NCBI GenBank assembly: GCA_900068845.1
Contig: CEFQ01000010.1
Location: forward strand, 601,326-665,325
Reading direction: 5' to 3'
Length of the DNA stretch: 64,000 nt
Origin: Enterobacter ludwigii
Lineage (GTDB): Bacteria > Pseudomonadota > Gammaproteobacteria > Enterobacterales > Enterobacteriaceae
The notes under the pieces: model-generated
What the model saw: the letters and a program-made list of their open reading frames with translations, nothing else
Told to the model about the DNA's origin: nothing
Databases searched by the model: none
Shown here: positions 8,501-17,021 of the stretch, in pieces
Layout: each line of letters begins with the position of its first letter
How positions within the stretch are numbered: position 1 is the first letter of the stretch
Made by a program: the position numbers and the translations under genes

Positions 8501-10249
8501 CTCTTTGCCGTTGTCATACACGCGCACTAATACGTTCGGACCGGCTTTACCGTTGAATTGTGGCGTGGTGTCATTGGTGGTTGAGCCAGAGTCGATGCCG
8601 CGTGGATATTGGCCTGCGTCATCAATAACGTAGGAAATTTCGACCGGTTTGGCATCAGGCGTCTGGACGGTCAGAACGAAGGGCTGGCTGTCAGAACCGG
8701 CGCCGGCTTTAAATACCAGGCTGTGGTTGCCGCCGTCGAGCTTCGCATCGTAAACCCAGCGACCGTCGCTGGTAGACATCACTGAACCGATCTCTTTGCC
8801 GTTGTCATAAACGCGCACTAATACGTTCGGACCGGCTTTACCGTTGAATTGTGGCGTGGTGTCATTGGTGGTTGAGCCAGAGCCGATGCCGCGTGGATAT
8901 TGGCCTGCGTCATCAATAACGTAGGAAATTTCGACCGGTTTGGCATCAGGCGTCTGGATGGTCAGCACGAAGGGCTGGCTGTCAGAACCGGCGCCGGCTT
9001 TAAACACCAGGCTGTGGTTGCCGCCGTCGAGCTTCGCATCGTAAACCCAGCGACCGTCGCTGGTAGACATCACTGAACCGATCTCTTTGCCGTTGTCATA
9101 AACGCGCACTAATACGTTCGGACCGGCTTTACCGTTGAATTGTGGCGTGGTGTCATTGGTGGTTGAGCCAGAGCCGATGCCGCGTGGATATTGGCCTGCG
9201 TCATCAATAACGTAGGAAATTTCGACCGGTTTGGCATCAGGCGTCTGGATGGTCAGCACGAAGGGCTGGCTGTCAGAACCGGCGCCGGCTTTAAACACCA
9301 GGCTGTGGTTGCCGCCGTCGAGCTTCGCATCGTAAACCCAGCGGCCGTCGCTGCCGCTCATGACGGAGCCGATTTCTCTACCGTTGTCATAAACGCGCAC
9401 CAGCGTTTTCGGACCGGCTTCGCCGCGGAACTGTGGCGTGGTGTCGTTGGTGGTGGCACCAGACTGAATGTAATGCGCGTACTGCCCGGCGTCATCGATG
9501 GCGCCAAACACGGAAATAGGTTTGGCATCGGGCGTCTGGATAGTCAGCGCAAAGGCTTTGCTCTCAGAACCATCGCTGCCTTTGAACACGACATTATGGT
9601 TGCCGCTGCTCAGGCTGGCATTGTAAACCCAGCGACCATCACGATCGGTGATCACCGATCCAATCTCCTGGTCGTTGTCAAACACACGCACCAGCACATT
9701 GGCCGCCGCCTGGCCACGGAATTGCGGTGTAGTATCGTTAGAGGTTGCGCCTGAATGGATGTAGTGCGCGTACTCGTTGGCATCGTCAATCGCACCATAC
9801 ACTTCAATCGGCTTCGCGGCGGCCTGTGGTACGGAAACTTCGAAGCTGTCTGAGAGCGGATTTACTTTACTGTAGCTTACAATCTGCACTTTAAAATCAT
9901 GCGCGCCCGGCACGAATTTATTGTCTGAATAGACCCAATTGCCGCTGGCGGAGGTGCGGATTTGCGCAATAATTCTGCCGTTGTCGTACAGGAAGATACT
10001 GCTGTTCGGTTGCGCACGGCCTTCAAAGACCAGCACATTACTGCTTGCCAATTCGCCCGGCTGTACGGTATTGCCATAGCTTTCGGAATGAATGGCATCA
10101 ATGATGGCTTCGTTAGCTTTAATGGGCGCTGGCACGGGCGGCAGAATGTTGTTCAATGAGGATGCGGCGGCAGTGGTGCTGTTAATGGCAGAAGTGTAAG
10201 CATTCTCGCTTCTGCTACGCGAGGTGTCGGGACTATTCGATTTTGTCAT
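5519..10249 (-). CDS. Large Ig-like repeat protein, putative surface adhesin
   Basis: A 1576-residue acidic protein of about 14 Ig-like modules of the type found in large bacterial adhesins (pattern NDTTPxFxGxA...VRVYDNGxEIGSV...DGRWVY...GNHSLVFKA). Modules 4-6 (roughly residues 300-600) are near-identical copies of 97 residues. Two Pro-Glu-Val-rich linkers (about 725-762 and 955-1008) separate module groups. The N-terminus (MTKSNSPDTSRSRSENA) is Ser/Thr-rich with no Sec signal and no transmembrane segment. No Ca-binding RTX nonapeptides, LPxTG motif or autotransporter barrel are visible, and no type I secretion genes lie nearby. Surface location is inferred from the modules only. The gene interrupts the agp/yccJ-wrbA order of E. 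coli. Confidence 0.8.
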   Translation of the reverse strand: MTKSNSPDTSRSRSENAYTSAINSTTAAASSLNNILPPVPAPIKANEAIIDAIHSESYGNTVQPGELASSNVLVFEGRAQPNSSIFLYDNGRIIAQIRTSASGNWVYSDNKFVPGAHDFKVQIVSYSKVNPLSDSFEVSVPQAAAKPIEVYGAIDDANEYAHYIHSGATSNDTTPQFRGQAAANVLVRVFDNDQEIGSVITDRDGRWVYNASLSSGNHNVVFKGSDGSESKAFALTIQTPDAKPISVFGAIDDAGQYAHYIQSGATTNDTTPQFRGEAGPKTLVRVYDNGREIGSVMSGSDGRWVYDAKLDGGNHSLVFKAGAGSDSQPFVLTIQTPDAKPVEISYVIDDAGQYPRGIGSGSTTNDTTPQFNGKAGPNVLVRVYDNGKEIGSVMSTSDGRWVYDAKLDGGNHSLVFKAGAGSDSQPFVLTIQTPDAKPVEISYVIDDAGQYPRGIGSGSTTNDTTPQFNGKAGPNVLVRVYDNGKEIGSVMSTSDGRWVYDAKLDGGNHSLVFKAGAGSDSQPFVLTVQTPDAKPVEISYVIDDAGQYPRGIDSGSTTNDTTPQFNGKAGPNVLVRVYDNGKEIGSVMSTSDGRWVYNAKLTSGNHSLIFKAGAGSESQPFTLNVVTNESQPIEIYDVRDDSNGAWRSVTPGGMTEDTTPTFAGQAGKNVVLYAFNGDVLIGSFTTSSSGFWLYEPTLDVGSYNLIFKTSDGTASAPFSFTITAPEPEVPVDPEPEVPVDPEPEVPVDPEPEVPVDPEPEVPQTPVIDYIRDDKGVGRLVGENETIDDDTPTLFGTAEPGSLVEIWDNDIKIGERRVGASGSWEFTPVRPAWLENGKHSFVIKSSNGTETAPFDIIIHVPVTVDFVSSNDGHKGEGQGETADTTPSLFGTGPKGVIVRLYEGDVEIGSAVTNTDNGNWVIVLTQPLSAGAHAVIAKFGDDNVSNEYAFTITGQDSVEPEVPVTPVEPEVPVEPEPEVPVTPVEPEVPVEPEPEVPVTPVEPEVPVDPAPVFRITQVTDNFFNTGMLDANGVTDDNQPLFSGFAPANTLVRIYDNGIEIASVTANSNGNWAFKPTAALALGEHAFTAGESATSSSEAFHFRVTPADAVRGIVLDGFDNHDVVGGATGYFNRYDSTSDNTPGFSGVAIANSIITINIDGRDVGTTHSDAYGRWSFQTTEALDSGRHVVMANDSGSLPSIPFEFSVNHPSDIRIDFRVYSDEDGENVVTYGATTDDATPLLRGVAGQNIVLQIFDNDKLVGSVLTAEDGRWSFTLDAQNGDHSIVVKGEYLESFAWTFTVATESAPEETQIPELTSVAFNWGEQSGIYLAKGGVLNDARPAIAGVAAAGAEVELFNGTTSLGTVKANENGDWSFGGKFFANGDYNLTAKVGGLTSEPFDFTVDAKPVSINAVAGLFDQDNFQATDGSPIYGSKLVVLGSAEPGAVVQLLTSTGLSLGYAKAGPGGKWYINADKNLAEGDHQLIAKTKGIESEAFTLHITDSAFEAEQDSSNTLNTLGITAIDLLDDAEKTLLTDGETPESEAIALHITSEDLSVTTANGIAASFNATLPAINDDEYHVI
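7225..7385 (-). repeat. Repeats encoding Pro-Glu-Val linker B
   Basis: Tandem short repeats encoding alternating PEVPVTPV and PEVPVEPE units within the Ig-like protein (about residues 955-1008). They act as a stiff linker between modules 9 and 10. Such repeats readily change copy number. Confidence 0.85.
7965..8080 (-). repeat. 24-bp repeats encoding Pro-Glu-Val linker A
   Basis: Four to five copies of a 24-bp unit encoding PEPEVPVD (about residues 725-762), between modules 7 and 8 of the Ig-like protein. Confidence 0.85.
8460..9350 (-). repeat. Near-identical 291-bp tandem repeats in the Ig-like gene
   Basis: The same sequence recurs with a period of exactly 291 bp (97 codons). For example, CGACCGGTTT occurs at 8641, 8932 and 9223. 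Units differ by only a few substitutions over about 890 bp, then diverge on both sides. This suggests recent expansion by unequal recombination or gene conversion. Confidence 0.92.
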
Positions 10250-10475
10250 CGATTTGATCTCTTATAAAGGCTACGCACCATACGTAGCGATGCGCGCATA
10301 ATTAGAGAACCATTAAAAAAAGGTCATACGACTTGTCTCATTACCCGGAGTTGGCACGACTGAACCATCATGCCGGCCGATAATGCCAATAAATACAGAG
10401 TGTTATTTTTAAGGGTTAAACTAAAACGATTTGTGATAAATGGGATGATGACCCCATTTCCTTTTTATCTCAGCA

Positions 10476-10511
10476 TAAAAAAGAGGCTGCAATGTCATCC
10501 ATTGCAGCCTC
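10476..10511 (-). terminator. Terminator of the aldehyde dehydrogenase gene
   Basis: Perfect 12-bp stem GAGGCTGCAATG / CATTGCAGCCTC (10483-10494, 10500-10511). On the minus strand it is followed by six or more T residues. It lies 33 nt past the dehydrogenase stop. Confidence 0.93.
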
Positions 10512-10544
10512 ATATGGGCGCTTAACAAAGGGGCTGGACGAGCG

Positions 10545-11918
10545 TTAGCCAGCCACGACCACCAACTTCTGGTTAGCGAACTCTTTAATACCCAGGTCCG
10601 ACAATTCGCGACCGTAACCCGAACGCTTCACGCCACCAAAGGGCAGCTCGGCCGAAGTGTCGCTTTGGGAATTAATGAAAACCATGCCGGTTTCAATCTG
10701 TGAGGCCATTTTTCGGCCGCGCGCAATGTCTTTGGTCCAGACCGATCCACCGAGTCCGTAGTGGGAATCATTAGCCAGCGCCACAGCGGCGTTGTCGTCC
10801 GCCACCACATACACTTGTGCCACCGGGCCAAAGAACTCTTGATAGTAAGCGGGATTCTCTGGGGTCAAACCAGTCAGCACCGTTGGCTGGTAATAGCAGC
10901 CGACGCCCTCAATGGCGCGTCCGCCAAACTCTACACGCGCGCCATTTTTCACGGCTTCATCAACCTGCTTCACTAAACGATCGCGAGCATCTTTTGACGA
11001 GAGCGGCCCCAAAGTCGTTTTCTCATCAAGCGGATCGCCCGGCGTGGCAGATTGCAGGGCGGCGCTGAATTTTGCCATAAACTTATCGGCGATCTTCTCA
11101 TGCAAAACGAAGCGCTTAGCGGCGGTACACACCTGGCCGCAGTTGCTGAGTCGACCTTGCGCGCCCTGGCGTACCGCTTCATCAATATCGGCATCGTCGA
11201 GCACCACAAACACATCATTGCCGCCCAGTTCCAGCGTCGATTTTTTCAGATGCTTACCGGCCTGTTCCGCTACCGCGCTGCCGGCACGTTCTGAACCGGT
11301 CAGCGCCACACCTTGCACGCGCGAATCGGCAATCAAATCCGCCACCTGATCGGTGGAGATAAACAGATTGGTCCACGCACCTTTAGGTGCACCGGCTTCT
11401 GCCACCAGCTTTTCAAACACATCCGCGCAGTGCGGCACGATGTTAGCGTGTTTAGCCAGTACCGGATTGCCCAGCGCCAGGTTTGGCGCCAGCACGCGCA
11501 TCAGTTGATAGTAAGGGAAATTCCACGGTTCAACCGCGACGATCACACCAATCGGGTGATATTCAAGCCAGGCGTCGCCTACGTCGCTGGCATAAGGTTG
11601 CGGCTGCAAAAAGGTGGCAGCATGTTCAGCGTAATAGCGGGCAATCTGTGAACAAATTTTCACTTCACCGCGGCTTTGCCCAATTAACTTGCCCATCTCT
11701 TTACTGGCGATGGTTGCCAACTCTTCGGCGCGTTGGTCAATCAAGTCGGCTAAACGGTGCAACACCTGCAGACGCGGCTGAATATCGCCTTTACTCCACG
11801 CGGAATGATAAAGCTCATCCGCGGTTTTCAGTGCTTGTTGTGCATAGGCATCATCGTGCTCATCCCACGCTTTTAGCAGTTGGTTATTGGCTGGATTGAT
11901 ACTTTGATAGGCTGACAT
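10545..11918 (-). CDS. NAD(P)-dependent succinate-semialdehyde dehydrogenase-type enzyme
   Basis: A 457-residue aldehyde dehydrogenase closest in organisation to E. coli Sad (YneI), which oxidises succinate semialdehyde to succinate. The general-base glutamate is in LELGGND near residue 229. The catalytic cysteine is in GQVCTAAKR near 263, and VEPWNFPYYQ is the usual NAD-fold motif. The start at 11918 (MSAYQSINPA) has AAGGAG upstream; the longer in-frame extension lacks homology. It lies just downstream of yccJ-wrbA on the same strand, but a terminator separates them. The substrate is inferred from family resemblance, and other aldehydes are possible. Confidence 0.85.
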   Translation of the reverse strand: MSAYQSINPANNQLLKAWDEHDDAYAQQALKTADELYHSAWSKGDIQPRLQVLHRLADLIDQRAEELATIASKEMGKLIGQSRGEVKICSQIARYYAEHAATFLQPQPYASDVGDAWLEYHPIGVIVAVEPWNFPYYQLMRVLAPNLALGNPVLAKHANIVPHCADVFEKLVAEAGAPKGAWTNLFISTDQVADLIADSRVQGVALTGSERAGSAVAEQAGKHLKKSTLELGGNDVFVVLDDADIDEAVRQGAQGRLSNCGQVCTAAKRFVLHEKIADKFMAKFSAALQSATPGDPLDEKTTLGPLSSKDARDRLVKQVDEAVKNGARVEFGGRAIEGVGCYYQPTVLTGLTPENPAYYQEFFGPVAQVYVVADDNAAVALANDSHYGLGGSVWTKDIARGRKMASQIETGMVFINSQSDTSAELPFGGVKRSGYGRELSDLGIKEFANQKLVVVAG

Positions 11919-11937
11919 ACAAGGCTCCTTGGCGATG

Positions 11938-11968
11938 TAAAATAACAAAGGCGGGACATTGCCCGCCT
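11938..11968 (-). terminator. Terminator of wrbA-yccJ
   Basis: Stem AGGCGGG / CCCGCCT (11949-11955, 11962-11968), then TTTGTTATTTT on the minus strand, just past the yccJ stop. Confidence 0.8.
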
Positions 11969-11973
11969 GCAAC

Positions 11974-12204
11974 TTAAACGTTTTTGCGCTCGACGGTTTT
12001 ATCGTCCCAGGTCAGAACATCCTGGTCGGTCTTTTTAAATGCGCGAATCAGCACTTCATCACTGCCTTGCTGACTCCAGATCTGCTCTGCTAAACGTTCG
12101 TCGTAGTTAGCGACCTCAAAAATGGCTTCAGCGATTTCGCGTGAGGTGTGGCGTAACGAAGCCCATTCACCGACGTGATGCTCTTTCGACTGTTCTGTTG
12201 TCAT
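11974..12204 (-). CDS. yccJ: YccJ family protein
   Basis: A 76-residue soluble acidic protein matching E. coli YccJ along its whole length ([25 protein letters not shown], ending ERKNV). The function is unknown. It follows wrbA by 21 nt and is almost certainly cotranscribed, as in E. coli, where wrbA-yccJ belongs to the stationary-phase response. Confidence 0.93.
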   Translation of the reverse strand: MTTEQSKEHHVGEWASLRHTSREIAEAIFEVANYDERLAEQIWSQQGSDEVLIRAFKKTDQDVLTWDDKTVERKNV

Positions 12205-12225
12205 GAAGATCTCCTGTTGTGGATT

Positions 12226-12825
12226 TTATCCTTTCAGCTTTACTGCCAAACCCGCGACGTGTTGGCCCTGAAAACGGGCAATATCCAGCTCTTCCGCCGA
12301 GGGTTGACGCGATCCGTCTCCGCCCGCAAGGGTCGTTGCACCATAAGGCGTGCCACCGCGCACGTGGGAGATGTCGAAAAGTTCTTTCGTGCCGTATCCG
12401 ATGGGAACAATCACCATGCCGTGGTGGGCGAGGGTGGTCCAGACGGAGGTGATGGTTTGCTCCTGGCCGCCGCCGGTGCCAGTGGAAGCAAACACGCTGG
12501 CAATTTTGCCGTATAGCGCACCTGAGGCCCAAAGTCCGCCGGTGCGATCCCAGAAGTTGCGCATCTGACCGGCCATGTTACCGAAGCGCGTCGGCGTGCC
12601 GACGATAATGGCATCGTACTGCGGCAAATCTTCCGGTTTCGCTTCCGCCGCAGCCTGATTAACTTTGCCGCCAACCTGCGCAAAACGTTCCGCATCCATG
12701 CTTTCCGGTACGCGCAGAATCGTGACCTCTGCACCGCTAACACTCTTTGCACCTTCGGCCACAGCTTGCGCCATGGTTTCAATATGTCCGTACATCGAAT
12801 AATAGAGCACCAAAATCTTTGCCAT
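12226..12825 (-). CDS. wrbA: NAD(P)H:quinone oxidoreductase WrbA
   Basis: A 199-residue flavodoxin-like FMN enzyme that reduces quinones by two electrons and protects against redox stress. It starts [19 protein letters not shown]. The FMN-binding loops are visible as GTPTRFGNM, the conserved segment [10 protein letters not shown] and the C-terminal [15 protein letters not shown]. The start at 12825 is preferred to ATG 12834, because AGGA is well spaced for it and it matches the E. coli N-terminus. It is the first gene of wrbA-yccJ. Confidence 0.96.
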   Translation of the reverse strand: MAKILVLYYSMYGHIETMAQAVAEGAKSVSGAEVTILRVPESMDAERFAQVGGKVNQAAAEAKPEDLPQYDAIIVGTPTRFGNMAGQMRNFWDRTGGLWASGALYGKIASVFASTGTGGGQEQTITSVWTTLAHHGMVIVPIGYGTKELFDISHVRGGTPYGATTLAGGDGSRQPSAEELDIARFQGQHVAGLAVKLKG

Positions 12826-13123
12826 AGTTTTCATCCTGCTGGGGTGATGAGTATTCAGAAGTATAGAAGAGCCTGAGCAGGCTGCTGTACAGAGGTTAAG
12901 CAGGTGCTATAAACCTGCGGCTAACTGCTTGTAACGCGGCGGTTAATTTGCTTTTTCGCTGATAAATGAGTGAATTATCTGTTTCAAAGTATGAATGCGA
13001 ACCGGAGTTTTTAGCGCGGGTTGTCTATTATTTATCCAGGTGGGCGGAACATCCGTCACCACGCTTCTCACGGCAGTAACGTGATTAGCCCTCAACCTGG
13101 ATGCTCAATCCCTGGAGGAAATG

Positions 13124-13288
13124 ATGGCACAACATCGTGGAGGATCAGGCAATTTCGCAGAGGATCGTGAAAGGGCCGCAGAAGCAGGTCGTAAAGGTGG
13201 CAAAAACAGCGGCGGGAATTTCAGAAATGACCCGCAACGCGCTTCTGAAGCCGGTGAAAAAGGGGGGCGTAGCCGCAGCAAGAAATAG
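13124..13288 (+). CDS. ymdF: KGG-repeat stress protein YmdF
   Basis: A 54-residue very hydrophilic protein with two KGG-type repeats (AEAGRKGGKNSGGNF, SEAGEKGGRS), matching E. coli YmdF/YciG/YdbH-like KGG proteins from its start AQHRGGSGNFAEDRE. Family members are RpoS-dependent; YciG is linked to stress and motility. GGAGG lies 5 nt before ATG 13124, which decides it over the adjacent ATG at 13121. Its position next to wrbA and the rut operon is the same as in E. coli. A hairpin without a T-run (13313-13332) follows. Confidence 0.88.
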   Translation: MAQHRGGSGNFAEDRERAAEAGRKGGKNSGGNFRNDPQRASEAGEKGGRSRSKK

Positions 13289-13398
13289 CGTCGCTGCGGC
13301 TTAATCTCCCGGCCGCCGGGTTCACCCGGCGGTAACAAGCATTGCAATTTCTCCGCTCTCTAAGCAAACTGACCACCAATTGATTATTTTGGTGCGTT

Positions 13399-14313
13399 AT
13401 GTCCGGTCCATCCTCGCGTCTTAGCCTGCGTATTTCACGTCAGGAAATGGTTCTCATCTTTATCACCATGGTTTGGGGCGGCACCTTTTTGGTGGTGCAT
13501 CGGGCGATGGCGCACTCCGGTCCGTTTTTCTTCGTGGGACTGCGGTTTGCCACGGCCTCGCTTCTGCTGGCGTTTTTCTTCCGTCGCTATCTCAAGCAGG
13601 TCACCTGGCTGGAAATTAAAGCCGGGGCCTTAATTGGCTTGTCGATTGCTGGAGGTTATGGCCTGCAAACCTGGGGCATGCAAACCATTTCCAGCAGTCA
13701 GTCGGCGTTTCTTACCGCGCTTTATGTGCCGGTAGTACCACTGCTGCAATGGCTATTTCTGCGGCGTCCACCAGGATTGATGGCGTGGTTAGGCATTCTG
13801 CTGGCCTTTACCGGTTTGGTGCTGGTGGCCGGTCCGCAGGATGGCAGCCTGACGCTCAACGCCGGTGAGATTGCCACTTTGCTCAGCACGCTGGCGATTG
13901 CGGCCGAGATCATTCTGATTAGCCGCTATGCCGGGCAGGTGGATGTGCGCCGCGTGACGCTGATTCAGCTAATGGTAGCCTCGGCGTGTGCCTTCGTTTT
14001 AATGATCCCGAATGGCGAATCGGTTCCGGTTATGTCGACGCCGCTGCTGCTCAGCGCCTTAGGGTTAGGCGCGGCCAGTGCCTTAATTCAGGTCACCATG
14101 AACTGGGCGCAGCGCAGCGTCTCACCAACGCGGGCTACGGTTATTTATGCCGGTGAACCGGTGTGGGCGGGCGTTGTGGGGCGCATAGCAGGTGAGCGTT
14201 TACCGGCCGCTGCGCTATTGGGTGCGGCGCTGATCGTGTGCGGTGTGATTGTCAGCGAACTGCGGATTCGTCGTAAGAAAGCGGTGCCCGAACAGACACC
14301 GCTTGAACCTTAA
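13399..14313 (+). CDS. DMT-superfamily EamA transporter
   Basis: A 304-residue inner-membrane protein with about ten hydrophobic helices in two EamA repeats (roughly 18-148 and 160-290). It begins with the typical MVWGGTFLVVHRAM helix and contains GEPVWAGVVG in the ninth helix. Family members export or import amino acids and other metabolites, and the substrate here cannot be read from the sequence. It is convergent with rutG and overlaps its stop by 4 nt. Confidence 0.85.
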   Translation: MSGPSSRLSLRISRQEMVLIFITMVWGGTFLVVHRAMAHSGPFFFVGLRFATASLLLAFFFRRYLKQVTWLEIKAGALIGLSIAGGYGLQTWGMQTISSSQSAFLTALYVPVVPLLQWLFLRRPPGLMAWLGILLAFTGLVLVAGPQDGSLTLNAGEIATLLSTLAIAAEIILISRYAGQVDVRRVTLIQLMVASACAFVLMIPNGESVPVMSTPLLLSALGLGAASALIQVTMNWAQRSVSPTRATVIYAGEPVWAGVVGRIAGERLPAAALLGAALIVCGVIVSELRIRRKKAVPEQTPLEP

Positions 14314-15635
14314 GGATGCTGCCGGGCCGCCTGGTTTGCCAGCGCGGCACCGCGACGTTGCAGAATCGCGTTAAGAATGATGGCACCAAAGGTCGCTGTT
14401 CCGATCCCGCCGAGGGTGAAGCTGCCGATTTTCAGGGCAAAATCTCCCGCACCCAGCACCAGCGTGGTCGCCACCATGATGAGATTCCCGTTCTGATTGA
14501 AATCCACATGGTTCTGCACCCAGATACGCGCACCTGCCACCGCAATCAAGCCAAATACCACAATTGAAGCACCACCAATCACCGGACCAGGAATGGTGTG
14601 GATCAGCGCGCCAAACTTCGGTGAGAAGCCGAGCACCAGGGCAATGACCGCGGCGGCAACGAAGGCCAGCGTTGAATAGACTTTGGTGACCGCCATCACG
14701 CCAATGTTTTCCGCATAAGTGGTGACGCCACTGCCGCCAATCGAACCGGACAACATTGTCGCCAACCCGTCGCCGACAAAGGCGCGCCCCATCCATGGGT
14801 CGAGATTACGCCCGGTCATACCTGCCACGGCTTTAATGTGACCGAGGTTTTCCGCCACCAGAATGATCGCCACCGGTGCGATCATCACGATGGCCTGCAT
14901 ATCGAAGATCGGTGCGGTGGTATGCGGCAGACCAAACCACGGCGCATTGGCGAGACCGCTGAAGTCCACCGGTTTGCCAAAGCCCAGCACGTTGGTCAGC
15001 AGCGCGTAAATTGCCCACGACACAATCAGCCCTACCAGAATCAACAAGCGCTGGATCATACCGCGCGTGAACACCGCGACAAGGCCGATGCACAGCACCG
15101 TCATCACTGCCATCCAGCTGTCGAACATCGAGCCAGACACGCCGTGCACCGCTATCGGTGCCAGATTAAGACCAATCGCCATCACCACCGCACCCGTCAC
15201 TACCGGCGGCATCAGGCGCTCAATCCAGCCGGTGCCCACTTTCATCACGATCAGACCAATCACCGTGTAAAGCGCGCCGCAGGCGATGACGCCGCCGAGC
15301 GCCAGCGCCAGATTGGGATTGAGTCCCTGACCGTTAAAGCCGGTTACCGCAATGATCACCCCGACAAATGCCGCGCTGGATCCGAGATAGCTGGGTACGC
15401 GTCCGCCGGTGACCAGGAAGAACAGTAGCGTACCGATGCCAGAAACCAGAATCGCCAGATTGGGGTCCAGTCCCATCAGCAACGGCATCAATACCGTTGC
15501 GCCAAACATTGCCACAGCATGCTGCAGGCCAAGGACCACCGTCTGCGCAAACGGCAGCGTTTCGTCCGGCGCAATCAGCCCATTATCGGTCAAGGCTGAC
15601 TTTTTCTGCCAGCGGGGGAACCAGGAACTCGCCAT
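14310..15635 (-). CDS. rutG: Pyrimidine permease RutG
   Basis: A 441-residue nucleobase:cation symporter (UraA/xanthine-permease fold, about 14 membrane segments) closely matching E. coli RutG, for example GGRVPSYLGSSAAFVGV and MTGRNLDPWMGRAFVGDGL. It brings uracil or thymine to the Rut pathway. The ATG at 15635 (MASSWFP) is chosen because GGAG is 6 nt upstream; the ATG at 15641 abuts that GGAG. It is the last gene of the operon, 45 nt after rutF. Confidence 0.95.
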   Translation of the reverse strand: MASSWFPRWQKKSALTDNGLIAPDETLPFAQTVVLGLQHAVAMFGATVLMPLLMGLDPNLAILVSGIGTLLFFLVTGGRVPSYLGSSAAFVGVIIAVTGFNGQGLNPNLALALGGVIACGALYTVIGLIVMKVGTGWIERLMPPVVTGAVVMAIGLNLAPIAVHGVSGSMFDSWMAVMTVLCIGLVAVFTRGMIQRLLILVGLIVSWAIYALLTNVLGFGKPVDFSGLANAPWFGLPHTTAPIFDMQAIVMIAPVAIILVAENLGHIKAVAGMTGRNLDPWMGRAFVGDGLATMLSGSIGGSGVTTYAENIGVMAVTKVYSTLAFVAAAVIALVLGFSPKFGALIHTIPGPVIGGASIVVFGLIAVAGARIWVQNHVDFNQNGNLIMVATTLVLGAGDFALKIGSFTLGGIGTATFGAIILNAILQRRGAALANQAARQHP

Positions 15636-15680
15636 TGTCATCTCCAGGGTGTCAGTGAAAGCGAGCCGCGCAGGGCGGCG

Positions 15681-16202
15681 TTAGCGGGCGTCCTGCCGTA
15701 AAAGGTGATGATATCCACGGTCAAACCATGCCAGGCCGTGCGTTTCATCATTGCGCACCAGCGCCAGCACTTCGCAAAACAGGATGTCGTGTGTCCCGAC
15801 GCTGACCACCTGGGCCACTTTGCAATCAAACGACACCAGCGCGCCGTCTAACAGCGGAGAACCGCTGGCAAGCGTGTGCCACTCCGCGGCAGCGAAGCGT
15901 TCGGCCATCGGCGTTTTGCCGCCAAACAGCGTCGAAAGATTTTCATGTCCGGCGGCCAGCGTGTTGACACACAGATAACCGTTGTCGCGAAATATCGGCC
16001 ACACCGATGCCGAACGATTGAGACACACCAGCAGCGTTGGCGGCGTATCGGTCACGCTGCACACCGCCGAGGCGGTAAAACCGGCGCGACCGGCTGGGCC
16101 GTCGGTGGTGATGATATTCACCGCCGCCCCTAAGCACGCCATCGCATTACGAAACGCATCGCGCTCCACAAGGGGTATAGCAGGCAGTTCATGCACGCTC
16201 AT
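15681..16202 (-). CDS. rutF: Flavin reductase RutF
   Basis: A 173-residue flavin:NADH reductase of the FMN-binding split-barrel family that supplies reduced FMN to the RutA monooxygenase. Family features include [22 protein letters not shown] and the C-terminal [10 protein letters not shown]. It is close to E. coli RutF in sequence and slightly longer. It follows rutD by 15 nt, exactly where rutE would be expected in the E. coli order. Confidence 0.94.
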   Translation of the reverse strand: MSVHELPAIPLVERDAFRNAMACLGAAVNIITTDGPAGRAGFTASAVCSVTDTPPTLLVCLNRSASVWPIFRDNGYLCVNTLAAGHENLSTLFGGKTPMAERFAAAEWHTLASGSPLLDGALVSFDCKVAQVVSVGTHDILFCEVLALVRNDETHGLAWFDRGYHHLLRQDAR

Positions 16203-16217
16203 CGGTTGCTCCTGTGA

Positions 16218-17021
16218 TTAGCTGGCCGCACGTTGCGCAGGCGCAGCCGTATCGGCCAGCCAGCGCAGCAGCAGCGCGTTAAAGTTGTCGGCATCGGTGA
16301 CGCTCATGGCGTGCCCGCCCCAGGCCATCTCAATCAGGCTACCGTTGGGCAGGGCCTGTGCCAGCTGCGGTGAGCAACTCCACGGCACCAGCAGATCGTC
16401 CTGACTGCAAATCGCTAACACCGGCTGGGTGATGCGCGCGACATGTGGCCGGAAATCCGCGCTTTTCAGCGCATGCAAGCGGAGCAGCAGATTTTCCATG
16501 CCCTGAAAATGGGCAACATGATGCGCATCTTCCGCGTTAATGCGCTCCTGATTGCGTGCCAGCCATTCAGCGGGATAGAGGAACAGCGGCTGCGCGCGCA
16601 CAAAGGCTTCAACGCCAACGTTCATCAGCAGATCCTGACGCACCTGGAAGCAGCGCTGGGTGTGCGCATCCAGCGAAAGCCAGCCGTTGATCACCACCAC
16701 GCGATCCACGCGCTGCGGGAAGTCCAGCGCCAGCTGCAGGCCGATTAAGCCGCCCAGCGCATGGCCGATGATGGCGTAATGCTGAATGCTGTGCTGTTCC
16801 AGCGCGTGCGCCAGTTCCGCCGCCATCATCGCCATGCTGTAGCCATCCGGCAGCGTATCGGCGCTGCGGCCGGTGCCGCGCTGGTCGTACGTCACCACGC
16901 GATAATGTGGCGTCAGCGCCGCCAGCTGCGGCTGCCAGAAACCGGCTACGCCACCCAAACCAGACGCCAGCACCAGCGTCGGCGCATCCTCTGCGGTTAA
17001 ACCTTGAATCTCGAGCTGCAT
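16218..17021 (-). CDS. rutD: Putative aminoacrylate hydrolase RutD
   Basis: A 267-residue alpha/beta-hydrolase that speeds breakdown of aminoacrylate to malonic semialdehyde and ammonia in the Rut pathway. The nucleophile-elbow motif reads GHALGGL, with alanine in place of serine. E. coli RutD has the same change, so this is a family feature and not a defect. The ATG at 17021 overlaps the rutC stop (ATGA); an in-frame GTG lies one codon upstream. Confidence 0.94.
   Translation of the reverse strand: MQLEIQGLTAEDAPTLVLASGLGGVAGFWQPQLAALTPHYRVVTYDQRGTGRSADTLPDGYSMAMMAAELAHALEQHSIQHYAIIGHALGGLIGLQLALDFPQRVDRVVVINGWLSLDAHTQRCFQVRQDLLMNVGVEAFVRAQPLFLYPAEWLARNQERINAEDAHHVAHFQGMENLLLRLHALKSADFRPHVARITQPVLAICSQDDLLVPWSCSPQLAQALPNGSLIEMAWGGHAMSVTDADNFNALLLRWLADTAAPAQRAAS

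Noticed and set aside
8460-9350. Regularly spaced repeats that could suggest a CRISPR array
   Set aside because: The whole 291-bp unit is conserved and in frame within a protein; there is no short repeat with unique spacers and no cas gene.
9191-9754. 187-residue plus-strand open frame
   Set aside because: Antisense shadow of the 291-bp repeat region; no ribosome site and low-complexity composition.
14838-15428. 196-residue His/Arg-rich plus-strand open frame
   Set aside because: Antisense to rutG, with the composition expected of a GC-rich shadow frame.
16218-17021. Missing serine nucleophile in RutD as a sign of a dead gene
   Set aside because: E. coli RutD has the same GHALG motif, so the alanine is normal for this family.
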